Assembly (NCBI GenBank): GCA_002414205.1
Contig: DHYQ01000036.1
Coordinates: 6,841-21,545 of the forward strand
Direction: 5' to 3'
Source of the DNA: Gallionellaceae bacterium UBA5126
Lineage (GTDB): Bacteria > Pseudomonadota > Gammaproteobacteria > Burkholderiales > Gallionellaceae
Length of the DNA: 14,705 nt
The notes under the pieces were generated by a model. That model worked only from the letters and a program-made list of their open reading frames with translations, had not been told where the DNA came from and did not search any database. A program made the position numbers and the translations under genes. Shown one piece after another: positions 1-7,837 of this stretch. Position 1 is the stretch's first letter. Each line of letters starts with the position of its first letter.

Positions 1-1092
1 GGCATGGAAGGCATGTTCCGCCAACTGGGGATTTTCTCGCAGGTCGGGCAGCTTTACACCCCGCAGGATGCCCAGCAGTTGATGTATTACAAGGAAGACA
101 AGACCGGGCAGATCTTGCAGGAAGGCATTAACGAAGCGGGCGGTATGGCCGACTGGATCGCCGCTGCGACGGCCTACGCCAATCACGGCGTGGCGATGAT
201 TCCGTTCTACATCTACTACTCCATGTTCGGCTTCCAGCGCATTGGTGATCTGGCTTGGGCGGCGGGCGATTTGCGTTCACGCGGCTTCCTGATTGGCGGC
301 ACCGCCGGTCGTACCACGTTGAACGGCGAAGGCTTGCAACATCAGGACGGTCACAGCCATTTGATGGCCGCCACCATTCCGAATTGCGTCAGCTACGATC
401 CGACCTTTGCCTACGAATTGGCGGTGATCGTGCGCGACGGCATGCGCCGCATGTATGTGGAACAAGAAGACGTGTTCTACTACATCACCGTGATGAACGA
501 AAACTACCTGCATCCGGCCATGCCGGTGGGGGCGGAAGATGGCATCGTCAAGGGCATGTATCTCTTCAGTGAAGGGGGAAGTGAGAAGGGGGAAGGGAAA
601 CGGGTGCAACTGCTGGGCAGCGGCACCATCCTGCGTGAGGTGATTGAAGCAGGCAAGCTGCTGGAGGCCGATTTTGGCGTGGCCGCCGACATCTGGAGCG
701 CCACCAGCTTCAACGAGTTGCGCCGCGATGGCCTGGAATGCGAGCGCTGGAACCGCCTGCATCCCGAAGCCGAAGCACGCACCAGCTATGTGACACAATG
801 CCTGAGCGGACGCAGCGGGCCGGTGATCGCCGCCAGCGATTACATCAAGAGCTACGCCGACCAAATCCGCGCCTTTGTGCCACAGGCTTACACCGTGCTG
901 GGTACCGACGGCTTTGGCCGCTCCGACTTCCGCAAGAAACTGCGCGAGTTCTTCGAGGTGGATAGACACCACATCGTGGTGGCCGCGCTGAAGGCCTTGG
1001 CGGATGCGGGTGACATCGAACCGGTACAAGTGACCCGTGCGCTGCGTCTGTACAACATCTCGCAGGACAAGCCTAATCCGACCACGGTGTAA
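1..1092 (+). CDS. aceE: Pyruvate dehydrogenase E1 component, homodimeric type (C-terminal part; 5' end outside window)
   Basis: This is the C-terminal 363 residues of the thiamine-diphosphate-dependent E1 subunit, which decarboxylates pyruvate and acetylates the lipoyl group of E2 in the cytoplasm. The reading frame is open from base 1, so the N-terminal half lies to the left; E. coli AceE is 887 residues. Recognisable AceE stretches are the region around HQDGHSHL (about residue 114), the VQLLGSGTILREV segment near residue 203, and the C-terminal segment VLGTDGFGRSDFRKKLREFF. The next gene encodes the E2 subunit, which fits a pdh operon; no E3 gene follows here. One oddity is a low-complexity EGGSEKGEGK-like stretch just before VQLLGSG. 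It is encoded by a GA-rich heptamer repeat and makes this surface segment slightly longer than in E. coli. Identification is confident from sequence and context. Confidence 0.96.
   Translation, partial: GMEGMFRQLGIFSQVGQLYTPQDAQQLMYYKEDKTGQILQEGINEAGGMADWIAAATAYANHGVAMIPFYIYYSMFGFQRIGDLAWAAGDLRSRGFLIGGTAGRTTLNGEGLQHQDGHSHLMAATIPNCVSYDPTFAYELAVIVRDGMRRMYVEQEDVFYYITVMNENYLHPAMPVGAEDGIVKGMYLFSEGGSEKGEGKRVQLLGSGTILREVIEAGKLLEADFGVAADIWSATSFNELRRDGLECERWNRLHPEAEARTSYVTQCLSGRSGPVIAASDYIKSYADQIRAFVPQAYTVLGTDGFGRSDFRKKLREFFEVDRHHIVVAALKALADAGDIEPVQVTRALRLYNISQDKPNPTTV
571..598 (+). repeat. Four-unit GAAGGGR heptamer array inside aceE
   Basis: The four 7-bp units read GAAGGGG, GAAGTGA, GAAGGGG and GAAGGGA. 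They lie in frame inside aceE and encode a Gly/Glu/Lys/Ser-rich segment. Related arrays occur at 4182-4209 and 13723-13750. Confidence 0.7.
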
Positions 1093-1104
1093 AAACGGCT
1101 GCGA

Positions 1105-1196
1105 GGCCATGATGCTGCGTTGAAAACTGACTCAAAATGCTCGTCTACCACACGTAAACGCCACTTTTTCGCCAGTTTTCGCCTTGCCTGATGGCC
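1105..1196. repeat. 92-bp imperfect palindrome between aceE and aceF
   Basis: The element begins with GGCCAT at 1105 and ends with ATGGCC at 1196. An inner perfect pair, GAAAACTG (1122-1129) and CAGTTTTC (1173-1180), shares the same centre near 1151. Partial complementarity continues between these arms and the middle. It lies 12 bp after the aceE stop and could fold into one long hairpin in the aceE-aceF transcript. It has the look of a dispersed intergenic palindromic element; copy number cannot be judged from this window. Confidence 0.6.
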
Positions 1197-1259
1197 TCTC
1201 GCTCGTTTTTTGAATGCTTGTGTGCAGCACCCGACGAGCGCGTTGCGACGCTGCCCGTC

Positions 1260-1281
1260 CCCCCTTGGAGGAGGGGGTTTT
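1260..1281 (+). terminator. Possible weak terminator or attenuator hairpin ahead of aceF
   Basis: CCCCC (1260-1264) can pair with GGGGG (1273-1277) across an 8-nt loop, followed directly by TTTT (1278-1281). The stem is short and the T-run minimal. It might attenuate read-through from aceE into aceF, or be fortuitous. Confidence 0.3.
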
Positions 1282-1299
1282 CATTTGAGGGAAAACAAT

Positions 1300-2577
1300 A
1301 TGACTCAATCTGTATTCGTGCCGGATCTCGGTAATTTCAAGGAAGTCGCTGTCATCGAAGTGGCGGTGAAAGTTGGCGACACCATCCAAGCGGACGACAA
1401 TGTGCTGACGCTGGAAACCGACAAGGCGGCGATGGAAGTGCCCGCCCCGTTTGGCGGCGTGGTGAAGGAAGTGCACGTCAAGACCGGCGATACGGTCAGC
1501 AAGGGCGCGCTGATTCTGGTGCTGGAAGGCGCTGAAGGCGCGGCCCCGGCAGCGCCCGTGGCCGCAGCGGCCACGGCACCCGTTGCCCCCACCGCAGCGG
1601 CCCCCGTGGCGGCTGCCCCGGTTGTCGCGGCCCCTGTGGTCGCGGCCCCTGTGGCTACATCGGCACCCGCTGCCGGTGGCAAGTCTCACGCCAGCCCGGC
1701 GATTCGTCGTTTCGCCCGCGAATTGGGCGTGGATTTGAGCCAGGTCAAAGGCAGCGGCGAAAAAGGCCGCGTGACCCGTGAAGATGTACAAGGCTACGTC
1801 AAGGCCGCACTGGCTCGTCCGGCATCCGCTGCCGTCACAAGCGGCTTGCAACTGCTGGACATGCCCAGCATCGACTTCTCGCAATTTGGCGAAGTGGAAG
1901 TCAAACCCTTGTCGCGCATCAAGAAAATCTCCGGCGCAAATCTGCACCGCAACTGGGTCATGCTGCCGCACGTCACACAGTTCGACGAGGCCGACATCAC
2001 CGAACTGGAAGCCTTCCGCAAACAGATGGGCGCGGAATACGCCAAGCGCGACATCAAGCTCACCCCGCTGGCCTTCATTTTGAAAGCCGTGGTCGCCGCG
2101 CTGCAAAAATTCCCCGAATTCAACGCCTCGCTGGACGGCGACAATCTGGTGCTGAAGCGCTACTACCACATCGGCGTGGCGGTGGATACGCCGGATGGCC
2201 TGATGGTGCCGGTACTGCGCGACGTGGATAAAAAAGGCGTGGTGCAACTGGCGCAGGAATTGGCGGCGATTAGCGCCAAGGCCCGCGAAAAGAAAATCAC
2301 CGCTGCCGACATGCAGGGCGGCTGCTTCTCCATTTCCAGCCTGGGCGGCATCGGCGGCACCGCCTTCACCCCCATCATCAACGCCCCGGAAGTGGCGATT
2401 CTGGGCGTGTCCAAATCCAGCCTGAAACCGGTATGGCAAGACGGCCAGTTCGTCCCGCGCCTGATGCTGCCGCTGTCCCTGTCCTACGATCACCGCGTCA
2501 TTGACGGAGCCGCCGGGGCGCGCTTTACCAGCTATTTGGCGCAGTTGTTGGGCGATATTCGTCGCGTGATGTTGTAA
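1300..2577 (+). CDS. aceF: Dihydrolipoamide acetyltransferase, E2 of pyruvate dehydrogenase
   Basis: This 425-residue E2 accepts the acetyl group from E1 on a swinging lipoyl arm, passes it to CoA and forms the core of the complex. Domains in order: one lipoyl domain (residues 1-77) with the lipoylated lysine in ETDKAAME (K42); an Ala/Pro/Val-rich flexible linker (about 80-127); a peripheral-subunit-binding domain (about 129-168, starting [15 protein letters not shown]); and the catalytic acyltransferase domain ending in SYDHRVIDG, with catalytic His398 and Asp402. A single lipoyl domain makes it shorter than the three-lipoyl E. coli protein. The ATG at 1300 is chosen because it starts the lipoyl domain and has GAGGG at 1287-1291. 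An upstream in-frame ATG at 1210 would translate repeat-like sequence. It follows aceE, and nadD begins 5 nt after its stop. Confidence 0.96.
   Translation: MTQSVFVPDLGNFKEVAVIEVAVKVGDTIQADDNVLTLETDKAAMEVPAPFGGVVKEVHVKTGDTVSKGALILVLEGAEGAAPAAPVAAAATAPVAPTAAAPVAAAPVVAAPVVAAPVATSAPAAGGKSHASPAIRRFARELGVDLSQVKGSGEKGRVTREDVQGYVKAALARPASAAVTSGLQLLDMPSIDFSQFGEVEVKPLSRIKKISGANLHRNWVMLPHVTQFDEADITELEAFRKQMGAEYAKRDIKLTPLAFILKAVVAALQKFPEFNASLDGDNLVLKRYYHIGVAVDTPDGLMVPVLRDVDKKGVVQLAQELAAISAKAREKKITAADMQGGCFSISSLGGIGGTAFTPIINAPEVAILGVSKSSLKPVWQDGQFVPRLMLPLSLSYDHRVIDGAAGARFTSYLAQLLGDIRRVML
1624..1653 (+). repeat. Perfect 15-bp tandem duplication in the aceF linker
   Basis: GTCGCGGCCCCTGTG occurs at 1624-1638 and again at 1639-1653. 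It encodes VAAPV-type units of the flexible Ala/Pro linker. It is in frame, so linker length could change by slippage without harming the reading frame. Confidence 0.75.
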
Positions 2578-2582
2578 ACCGG

Positions 2583-3242
2583 ATGGCAGAAACTCCCCTC
2601 GGCCTGTTCGGCGGCACCTTCGACCCCATCCACTACGGCCATTTGCGCCTGGCGGAGGAGATGCGCGAGCGGGCTGGGCTGGGGGAGGTGCGTTTTATTC
2701 CCACCGGCACGCCGCCGCATCGTGGGCAGCCTCGTGTGACGGCGCAGCAACGGGCGGAGATGGTGGCGCGGGCCATAGACGGGCATGCCGGGTTTGTGCT
2801 GGACGAGCGCGAAGTGCGGCGGGCCGTGACGTGCTACACCGTGGATACCGTGCGCGAGTTGCGGGCAGAGTTGGGCGCGTCGCGTCCGTTTTGCCTGTTG
2901 CTGGGCGGCGATGCCTTTTTGCAATTGCATAGCTGGCAGTACTGGCGGCAGTTGCTGGATTTAACGCACGTCGTGGTCGGCTGTCGTCCTGGCTTCGACA
3001 TTGAGGAGCGTCTGCATACCACGCCGCCGACTTTTCAACAGCAATTTCAGCGCCGCCGGGTCGAATTGGCGGCGTTGCCTCAGCAGCCCGGCGGGCAAAT
3101 TGCCCTGCTCACCATCCCGAAACTGGAAATTTCTGCCACAGACATCCGTCAACGCTTGGCAGAAAGCCGTACTATCCGGTATCTTCTGCCGCCCGCCGTG
3201 GCGGATTACATTTATCAACAGCATTTATATTCATCATGTTAG
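2583..3242 (+). CDS. nadD: Nicotinate-nucleotide adenylyltransferase
   Basis: NadD transfers AMP from ATP to nicotinate mononucleotide to make deamido-NAD, the penultimate step of NAD synthesis. The 219-residue protein carries the nucleotidyltransferase signature GGTFDPIHYGH at residues 10-20, with the paired histidines that bind ATP phosphates, and ISATDIR at residues 183-189, the C-terminal ATP-binding motif of the family. Length is normal. The start lies 5 nt after the aceF stop with no convincing Shine-Dalgarno sequence, which suggests translational coupling. Its last 7 nt overlap the start of rsfS. The nadD-rsfS-rlmH order is a common bacterial cluster, so the link to the pdh genes is probably positional only. 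Confidence 0.95.
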   Translation: MAETPLGLFGGTFDPIHYGHLRLAEEMRERAGLGEVRFIPTGTPPHRGQPRVTAQQRAEMVARAIDGHAGFVLDEREVRRAVTCYTVDTVRELRAELGASRPFCLLLGGDAFLQLHSWQYWRQLLDLTHVVVGCRPGFDIEERLHTTPPTFQQQFQRRRVELAALPQQPGGQIALLTIPKLEISATDIRQRLAESRTIRYLLPPAVADYIYQQHLYSSC

Positions 3243-3604
3243 ACACAGAACAAAAAACCAAAGCCGTCATTGCCGCCCTGGAAGACGTCAAAGCCAGCAA
3301 CATCACCGTGATTGACACCCGCCAGCGCAGCAATCTGTTCGATTGCATGGTGATCGCCAGCGCCAATTCGCGCCGCCAAACCAAGGCTTTGGCCGACAAC
3401 GTGATGGTCAAGCTCAAAGAGCTGGGCGCGGAAGTGGTCGGGCACGAAGGCGAAGACAGCGGCGAATGGATTTTGATCGACCTGGACGAAGTGCTGGTGC
3501 ACATCATGCAGCCCGCCATCCGCGACTATTACAACCTGGAAGAGCTGTGGACCAAGGCGCAAAATGCCCGGCCCAAGCTGGCGGGTTCGCCGGATGCCCA
3601 CTAA
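3236..3604 (+). CDS. rsfS: Ribosomal silencing factor RsfS
   Basis: RsfS binds uL14 on the large ribosomal subunit and blocks subunit joining, which lowers translation under poor nutrition. The 122-residue protein shows the family core: KASNITVIDTRQRSNLFDCM (from residue 19), the EDSGEWILIDLDEVLVHIM stretch in the middle, and the RDYYNLEELW segment near the C-terminus. Length agrees with the family. The ATG at 3236 overlaps the end of nadD (stop at 3240-3242) in another frame, which indicates coupled translation. Transcription probably continues toward rlmH, although a REP-like element lies between. Confidence 0.95.
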   Translation: MLDTEQKTKAVIAALEDVKASNITVIDTRQRSNLFDCMVIASANSRRQTKALADNVMVKLKELGAEVVGHEGEDSGEWILIDLDEVLVHIMQPAIRDYYNLEELWTKAQNARPKLAGSPDAH

Positions 3605-3629
3605 TTCCATGCCGCACGCCGTTACCACC

Positions 3630-3699
3630 GTAGGTGCGAATTTATTCGTACACACACGGCGGTCACGATGTGCGATCGTGCGAATGAATTCGCACCTAC
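3630..3699. repeat. REP/BIME-like inverted repeat between rsfS and rlmH
   Basis: The left arm GTAGGTGCGAATTTATTCG (3630-3648) and right arm CGAATGAATTCGCACCTAC (3681-3699) are inverted copies matching at 18 of 19 positions. Each arm can also fold by itself (CGAAT with ATTCG). A third small hairpin, CACGAT with ATCGTG (3664-3680), lies between them. This is the layout of a bacterial interspersed mosaic element. It ends only 4 nt before the rlmH ATG. Confidence 0.8.
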
Positions 3700-3703
3700 C
3701 ACA

Positions 3704-4174
3704 ATGAAGCTGCTAATCGTCTCGGTCGGCAACAAAATGCCCGACTGGATTGCGGACGGTTTCAAGGAGTACGTCAAACGCATGCCGCGTGAGGCGCAAA
3801 TTGTGTTGGTGGAAGTCAAACCCGAAGCGCGCACCACCGGCAAAACCCCGGCGCAGATGATGGAGGCGGAAGCGCAGCGCATTTTGCACGCCCTGCCTGC
3901 CGGTTGTCTGCGGATTGCCTTGGACGAGCGCGGTGCGCAACCCACCACCAAGCAACTCGCCGCGCAGATGCAGCACTGGCTGGCCGACGGGCGCGATGTG
4001 GCCTTTATCATCGGCGGCGCGGACGGCCTGCACGACAGCGTGAAACAAAGCGCGCAGCACCTGATGGCGTTGTCGTCATTGACCCTGCCGCACGCCATGG
4101 TGCGCGTGCTACTGGCCGAACAGCTTTACCGCGCCTGGAGCGTGTTGAACAACCATCCTTATCATCGAGAATAG
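3704..4174 (+). CDS. rlmH: 23S rRNA (pseudouridine1915-N3)-methyltransferase RlmH
   Basis: RlmH is a SPOUT-class dimeric methyltransferase that uses S-adenosylmethionine to methylate pseudouridine 1915 in helix 69 of 23S rRNA. The 156-residue product matches E. coli RlmH (155 residues) along its length: [16 protein letters not shown] at the N-terminus, IIGGADGL in the cofactor-binding knot, [20 protein letters not shown], and the characteristic C-terminus NHPYHRE. The ATG at 3704 is chosen by homology. The in-frame ATG at 3668 would add 12 residues translated from the REP-like element. No purine-rich ribosome binding site precedes 3704 because the repeat occupies that position, so initiation may be weak, coupled or unusual. 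Confidence 0.94.
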   Translation: MKLLIVSVGNKMPDWIADGFKEYVKRMPREAQIVLVEVKPEARTTGKTPAQMMEAEAQRILHALPAGCLRIALDERGAQPTTKQLAAQMQHWLADGRDVAFIIGGADGLHDSVKQSAQHLMALSSLTLPHAMVRVLLAEQLYRAWSVLNNHPYHRE

Positions 4175-4181
4175 AAACAGA

Positions 4182-4254
4182 GAAGGGGGAAGGGAGAAGA
4201 GGGAAGGGTTAACCCGTGTGTGCCACCCTGCTCCCTGCACGCTTCCCCCTTCCC
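4182..4254 (+). repeat. GA-rich heptamer array with an inverted partial copy between rlmH and ttcA
   Basis: Four units, GAAGGGG, GAAGGGA, GAAGAGG and GAAGGGT, run from 4182 to 4209. A perfect palindrome GGGTTAACCC overlaps the end (4206-4215). An inverted partial copy, CTTCCCCCTTCCC, lies at 4242-4254, so the spacer can form a stem of purine-rich against pyrimidine-rich strand. This accounts for most of the 96-bp rlmH-ttcA gap. Confidence 0.7.
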
Positions 4255-4270
4255 AAATTCAGGAACAACC

Positions 4271-5113
4271 ATGACCACCATCGAACCCATCCACTTTGAG
4301 CATTCCGGCAATTTCAACCGTCTGAAAGGGCGGCTGGAGCATCAGGTCGGCAAGGCGATTGGCGATTTCAACATGATTGAGGACGGCGACACAGTGATGG
4401 TGTGTCTGTCCGGCGGCAAGGATTCCTACACCCTGCTGGACATTTTGCGCACCTTGCAAAAGCGCGCGCCGATCAAGTTCAAGATCGTGGCGATGAATCT
4501 GGATCAGAAGCAGCCGGGCTTTCCTGCCGAGGTGTTGCCGAATTATTTGCAGGGCATCGGCGTGGATTTTCACATCGAAACCCAGGACACCTATTCCATC
4601 GTCAAGGCCAAAATCCCGGAAGGCAAAACCACCTGCTCGCTGTGTTCGCGGCTGCGGCGCGGGATTATTTACAACGTGGCGCATCAACTGGGCGCGAACA
4701 AAATCGCCTTGGGTCATCACCGCGACGACATGATCGAGACCTTGTTTTTGAACATGTTTTTCGGCGGAAAACTAAAAGCCATGCCGCCCAAGCTCGTCAC
4801 CGACAAGGGCGACCATGTGGTGATCCGCCCCTTGGCCTATTGCGCCGAAAAGGACATCGCCCGCTATGCGCGTGGCATGGAGTTCCCCATCATTCCGTGC
4901 AATCTGTGCGGCTCGCAGGAAAACCTGCAACGGCAAAACATCAAGGAAATGCTGACCAACTGGGAGCGGCAGTATCCCGGTCGCAGTCAAACTATTTTCA
5001 CCGCCATGCAAAACGTCGCACCGTCGCATCTGATGGACGGCAAGCTGTTTGATTTCAAGGACATGCCGCTGGGCAATCCGGCGCAGGGCGATATTCTGTT
5101 CGACGCGGAGTAG
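4271..5113 (+). CDS. ttcA: tRNA 2-thiocytidine(32) synthetase TtcA
   Basis: TtcA adenylates and then thiolates cytidine 32 of certain tRNAs, using an oxygen-sensitive iron-sulfur cluster. The 280-residue protein has the PP-loop SGGKDS at residues 47-52. It also has the two Cys pairs C122/C125 (CSLC) and C210/C213 (CNLC); C122, C125 and C213 correspond to the cluster ligands known in E. coli TtcA. Long stretches are near-identical to E. coli, for example [28 protein letters not shown] and ALGHHRDD. It lacks the roughly 30-residue C-terminal tail of the E. coli protein. The ATG at 4271 is preceded by AGGAA at 4261-4265. An earlier in-frame ATG at 4220 lies in the repeat-rich spacer and is unlikely. 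ung follows after 2 nt. Confidence 0.96.
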   Translation: MTTIEPIHFEHSGNFNRLKGRLEHQVGKAIGDFNMIEDGDTVMVCLSGGKDSYTLLDILRTLQKRAPIKFKIVAMNLDQKQPGFPAEVLPNYLQGIGVDFHIETQDTYSIVKAKIPEGKTTCSLCSRLRRGIIYNVAHQLGANKIALGHHRDDMIETLFLNMFFGGKLKAMPPKLVTDKGDHVVIRPLAYCAEKDIARYARGMEFPIIPCNLCGSQENLQRQNIKEMLTNWERQYPGRSQTIFTAMQNVAPSHLMDGKLFDFKDMPLGNPAQGDILFDAE

Positions 5114-5115
5114 GC

Positions 5116-5781
5116 ATGGAAACCACTTGGCGGCCCATTCTGGTTGAAGAAACCCGCAAGCCGTATTTCAAGGAACTGCGGCATTTTGTGGCGGAAGAGC
5201 GCCAGCGTGGCGCGGTGTTTCCGCCGGAACACGAAGTCTTCGCCGCGCTGCACCTGACGCCGTATGAAAAAGTCAGCGTGTTCATTCTGGGGCAAGACCC
5301 GTATCACGATGACGGTCAGGCGCATGGGCTGTGTTTCTCGGTGCGCCCCGGCGTGCCGCCGCCGCCGTCGTTGCAAAACATTTTCAAGGAATTGCGCGAC
5401 GACCTCGGTTGCCGCATCCCCAACAACGGCTACTTGGTACCGTGGGCCGAGCAGGGCGTACTGTTGCTGAATGCCGTGCTGACCGTGCGCGCCCACCAGG
5501 CCAACTCGCATCAGGGCAAAGGCTGGGAAACCTTTACCGACGCGGTGATACAGGCGGTGAATGCCAAACCGGAGCCGGTGGTGTTCGTGCTGTGGGGGGC
5601 CTATGCCCGGCGCAAATTGCCGCTGATTGACGCAGCGCGCCACATCATCATCGAATCACCGCACCCCTCGCCGCTGTCCGCCCATCGCGGCTTTTTCGGC
5701 AGCCGCCCCTTCTCCCGCATCAACGCCGCCCTGCGCCAACTCGGCAAGGTGGAAATCGACTGGCAATTACCCGACCGGTAA
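5116..5781 (+). CDS. ung: Uracil-DNA glycosylase, family 1
   Basis: Ung removes uracil from DNA by cleaving the N-glycosidic bond, starting base-excision repair. The 221-residue protein has every family 1 signature: GQDPYHDDGQAHGL (residues 59-72) with catalytic Asp61; the proline-rich DNA-compressing loop PPPPS (81-85); LLLNAVLTVR with uracil-binding Asn119; and HPSPLSAHRGF with catalytic His183 and intercalating Leu187. The start lies 2 nt after the ttcA stop, so the two genes are probably co-transcribed and translationally coupled. It is the last + strand gene before convergent - strand genes. Length is normal and no key residue is missing. Confidence 0.97.
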   Translation: METTWRPILVEETRKPYFKELRHFVAEERQRGAVFPPEHEVFAALHLTPYEKVSVFILGQDPYHDDGQAHGLCFSVRPGVPPPPSLQNIFKELRDDLGCRIPNNGYLVPWAEQGVLLLNAVLTVRAHQANSHQGKGWETFTDAVIQAVNAKPEPVVFVLWGAYARRKLPLIDAARHIIIESPHPSPLSAHRGFFGSRPFSRINAALRQLGKVEIDWQLPDR

Positions 5782-5785
5782 CGAC

Positions 5786-5809
5786 CACGCCCCTGCGGAC
5801 AGGGGCGTG
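5786..5809. terminator. Strong hairpin between convergent ung and metacaspase genes
   Basis: A perfect 10-bp stem, CACGCCCCTG (5786-5795) with CAGGGGCGTG (5800-5809), closes a 4-nt CGGA loop. It lies 4 bp after the ung stop and 21 bp beyond the stop of the opposing gene. Neither side has a T-run, so it may act as a bidirectional stem that works with Rho or protects transcript ends. Confidence 0.5.
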
Positions 5810-5830
5810 TGGCAGTGACGCCAGGGTGCG

Positions 5831-7333
5831 TTATTTGGCGCGGATGTCGATTTCGCGCTTGCCCGCCCAGAAGCGGTTGCTGCCACTGGCGGCTGCCGGG
5901 GCGTTGTTGGCCGCCGGGGTGTCGGCAGCGGCGGGTTCATCCGCTGCGCTTACGGCTAAATCACGGGTTTTACGCACCGCCTGGAAACCGCTTTGGGTGA
6001 CGTGGGTGAAGGGCTTGATCATTTTGCCGCTGCCATCCCGATTGCCGAAACCTTGTTCCAGCAAATTCAATGGCTGTTCACTCAGGAAAGCCACCACCAT
6101 GGTTTTGCCAAAAGGCGGCTGGGCGGTGATTTTGAAGCCCATTTTCGCGGTGGGGAACACAAATTTACCGGCGTCCACGCGGTTGTCCTGAGCGTATTTG
6201 TTGGGGAAGAGCACGGTGCCATTGTCGGTAGGGCCGACCATGACCACGTTGAGATAACCCTTGGCCGGGACGTACACGGTGAACTCGGTCTTGTCGCCAT
6301 TCATCAGCACGCTGGGCGAGCTGATGTCCAGTGTCGGCATGCCAGCCGCCAGTTTGCTGAGTTTGCTCCACAGTGGGCCGTTACTGCCGATGGGGGCACT
6401 GTTTGCGCTAGCCGTATTGTCGGCGCTGGCTGGGGCCGCAGGCGTGTCGCCCCCGTTGCTGGCGACTTTGATGGCGGTGTTGGCGATCAGCATGTTGCCA
6501 CTCAAGTTGGGCTGGAATTTCACGCCACTGCTGGCCAGGCGGGTTTCGGTGGCCTTGAACACGTGTTGCAGGCTGATACTGCCTTTGCTGCGTTCTTCGT
6601 CAAACGCATCGCGGAAAGCCACGGTGAACAGACTGCCGCGTGAGGTCGCAATGGATTGCTGGTTGTCCTGCGCGGCGGCAATCGCCAGGTAATTGTCTTC
6701 CCCGGTAGATTTTTCTGATACGCCATAGTCCGGCGCGTTGTTTTTGCGTGGCTTCGCGTTGAACAGGTTGAGGAATTTCACCTGACCGTCGTTGACGTTG
6801 AAGCTATTGCCGGTGGAACTCCAGTCCTTGGTGCCGGTGCCGCTATGGCAGGCATCCACCATGACGATGACATTTTTGCTGGGGATCAGCTTCAGTGCTG
6901 CGCCAAAATCGTCATCCACATACAGGCCGTTATAACTTTTGCCGTCAATATCATGCAGCACCATGGCTTCATCCAGACCATCGGCTTCATCGCCATTTTG
7001 GTCGGGTACTTGGGTGCCGTGGCCGGAGAAGTAGAAAAAGACCCGGTCTTTCGGGCCCACGCCCTGTGCCAGCCAGCGCATTTGTGCCTGAACGTTGGCC
7101 AAAGTGGCTTGTTCGTCCATGAGCACGTGAATGTTTTCCGGGTCGATGGACAAATATTGCGCCATGTCATTGGCCATGCCGACATCCAGATCAATACCGG
7201 TCAGGTTGGCGCGTGGCAGTTGGTATTTGCCGACCCCGACGATCAGCGCCTTGTCGGCGGCTTGAGCGCCGCTGGCCAGGGCCAGCAACAGGGTGGACAA
7301 CAGCATGGTAGTGCGACGAATGGAATGCAGCAT
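5831..7333 (-). CDS. Secreted metacaspase-like (peptidase C14) protein with C-terminal DUF4384-like region
   Basis: The protein (500 residues) starts with a signal peptide (SIRR, a hydrophobic LLSTLLLALA core, then SGAQA before the mature ADKAL). The caspase-fold p20 domain follows (about 27-290), with His105 in YFSGHGTQ and Cys162 in VMVDACHSG. The run DQNGDEADGLDE after the His is typical of metacaspases, whose known members cleave after Arg or Lys. After a low-complexity Ala/Ser/Asn linker (about 294-318), residues 340-425 (VYVPAKGYLNVV, VLFPNKY) resemble DUF4384, often found downstream of caspase domains. The tail is Ala-rich. The second of two adjacent ATGs is chosen because the perfect AGGAGG lies 5 nt before it and only 2 nt before the first, at 7336. 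It is probably translated from the same message as the lipoprotein gene 23 nt upstream. Substrate unknown. Confidence 0.88.
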   Translation of the reverse strand: MLHSIRRTTMLLSTLLLALASGAQAADKALIVGVGKYQLPRANLTGIDLDVGMANDMAQYLSIDPENIHVLMDEQATLANVQAQMRWLAQGVGPKDRVFFYFSGHGTQVPDQNGDEADGLDEAMVLHDIDGKSYNGLYVDDDFGAALKLIPSKNVIVMVDACHSGTGTKDWSSTGNSFNVNDGQVKFLNLFNAKPRKNNAPDYGVSEKSTGEDNYLAIAAAQDNQQSIATSRGSLFTVAFRDAFDEERSKGSISLQHVFKATETRLASSGVKFQPNLSGNMLIANTAIKVASNGGDTPAAPASADNTASANSAPIGSNGPLWSKLSKLAAGMPTLDISSPSVLMNGDKTEFTVYVPAKGYLNVVMVGPTDNGTVLFPNKYAQDNRVDAGKFVFPTAKMGFKITAQPPFGKTMVVAFLSEQPLNLLEQGFGNRDGSGKMIKPFTHVTQSGFQAVRKTRDLAVSAADEPAAADTPAANNAPAAASGSNRFWAGKREIDIRAK

Positions 7334-7338
7334 CATAG

Positions 7339-7344
7339 CCTCCT
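7339..7344 (-). promoter_or_regulatory. Perfect AGGAGG ribosome binding site of the metacaspase gene
   Basis: AGGAGG on the - strand is followed by CT and then two ATG codons in a row. Spacing of 5 nt favours the second ATG (7333) over the first (7336). It is the strongest Shine-Dalgarno match in the window. Confidence 0.75.
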
Positions 7345-7356
7345 GTGAGGATGTGG

Positions 7357-7803
7357 TTAGTGCGAAACGCGTATGCCGCCGTTGCCGCTCAGCACGCGTA
7401 CTTGGTCGCCGGGCTGAAAGCGTTCATCATTGCCTTGTACCACCGCAACCATGCGCCCGTCGTCATACTTGAGAGTAATTTCTTGTCCGGTACTGCGGGT
7501 GGCGGCTTGTTCTGCCCCGGCACCCAGTGCGCCCCCTGCTACGGCACCCAAGACGGATAACACGGCATTGCCCGTGCGGCCATGCTGTGAATTGGCCCCA
7601 GCGACACCGCCAATAATGGCCCCAGCACTGGCGCCAATACCGCTGCGAGTCCCTTCAATGCTCACCTCGCGCACGCTGACCACGGTTGCCATTTGTACGT
7701 TGGCCGCTTGATGCACTTGGTCGCGGCGATAGCTATCACCGTCCAGACTGCTGGCACAGCCGACTAACAGCAGTAGTGGAATTACGACCTTGATTTTAAA
7801 CAT
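7357..7803 (-). CDS. Glycine-zipper outer-membrane lipoprotein (SlyB/Pcp-like)
   Basis: The 148-residue protein has a lipoprotein signal: a positively charged start MFKIK, a hydrophobic core, and a lipobox LVGC placing the lipidated cysteine at residue 16. Serines follow the cysteine, so no aspartate retention signal is present and outer-membrane sorting is expected. The middle (about 55-95) is a glycine-zipper pair of hydrophobic segments (GIGASAGAIIGGVAG and VLGAVAGGALGAGA), as in the SlyB/Pcp 17-kDa antigen family. The C-terminus (EITLKYDDGRMVAVVQ, FQPGDQVRVL) is the small beta-rich domain common there. AAGGAG lies 7 nt before the ATG. It is the upstream partner of the metacaspase gene (23-nt gap), so the two probably form a unit acting in the envelope. 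Confidence 0.88.
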   Translation of the reverse strand: MFKIKVVIPLLLLVGCASSLDGDSYRRDQVHQAANVQMATVVSVREVSIEGTRSGIGASAGAIIGGVAGANSQHGRTGNAVLSVLGAVAGGALGAGAEQAATRSTGQEITLKYDDGRMVAVVQGNDERFQPGDQVRVLSGNGGIRVSH

Positions 7804-7837
7804 GATGTACTCCTTAGGCAGGATGAGTCAGGGCTGC

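Noticed and set aside
277..1110. Long - strand open frame opposite aceE
   Set aside because: Antisense shadow of aceE with atypical composition and no family resemblance.
1132..2493. 453-codon open frame on the - strand opposite aceF
   Set aside because: It is the antisense shadow of a confidently identified GC-rich gene; its product is His/Gly/Arg-rich low complexity with no recognisable domain.
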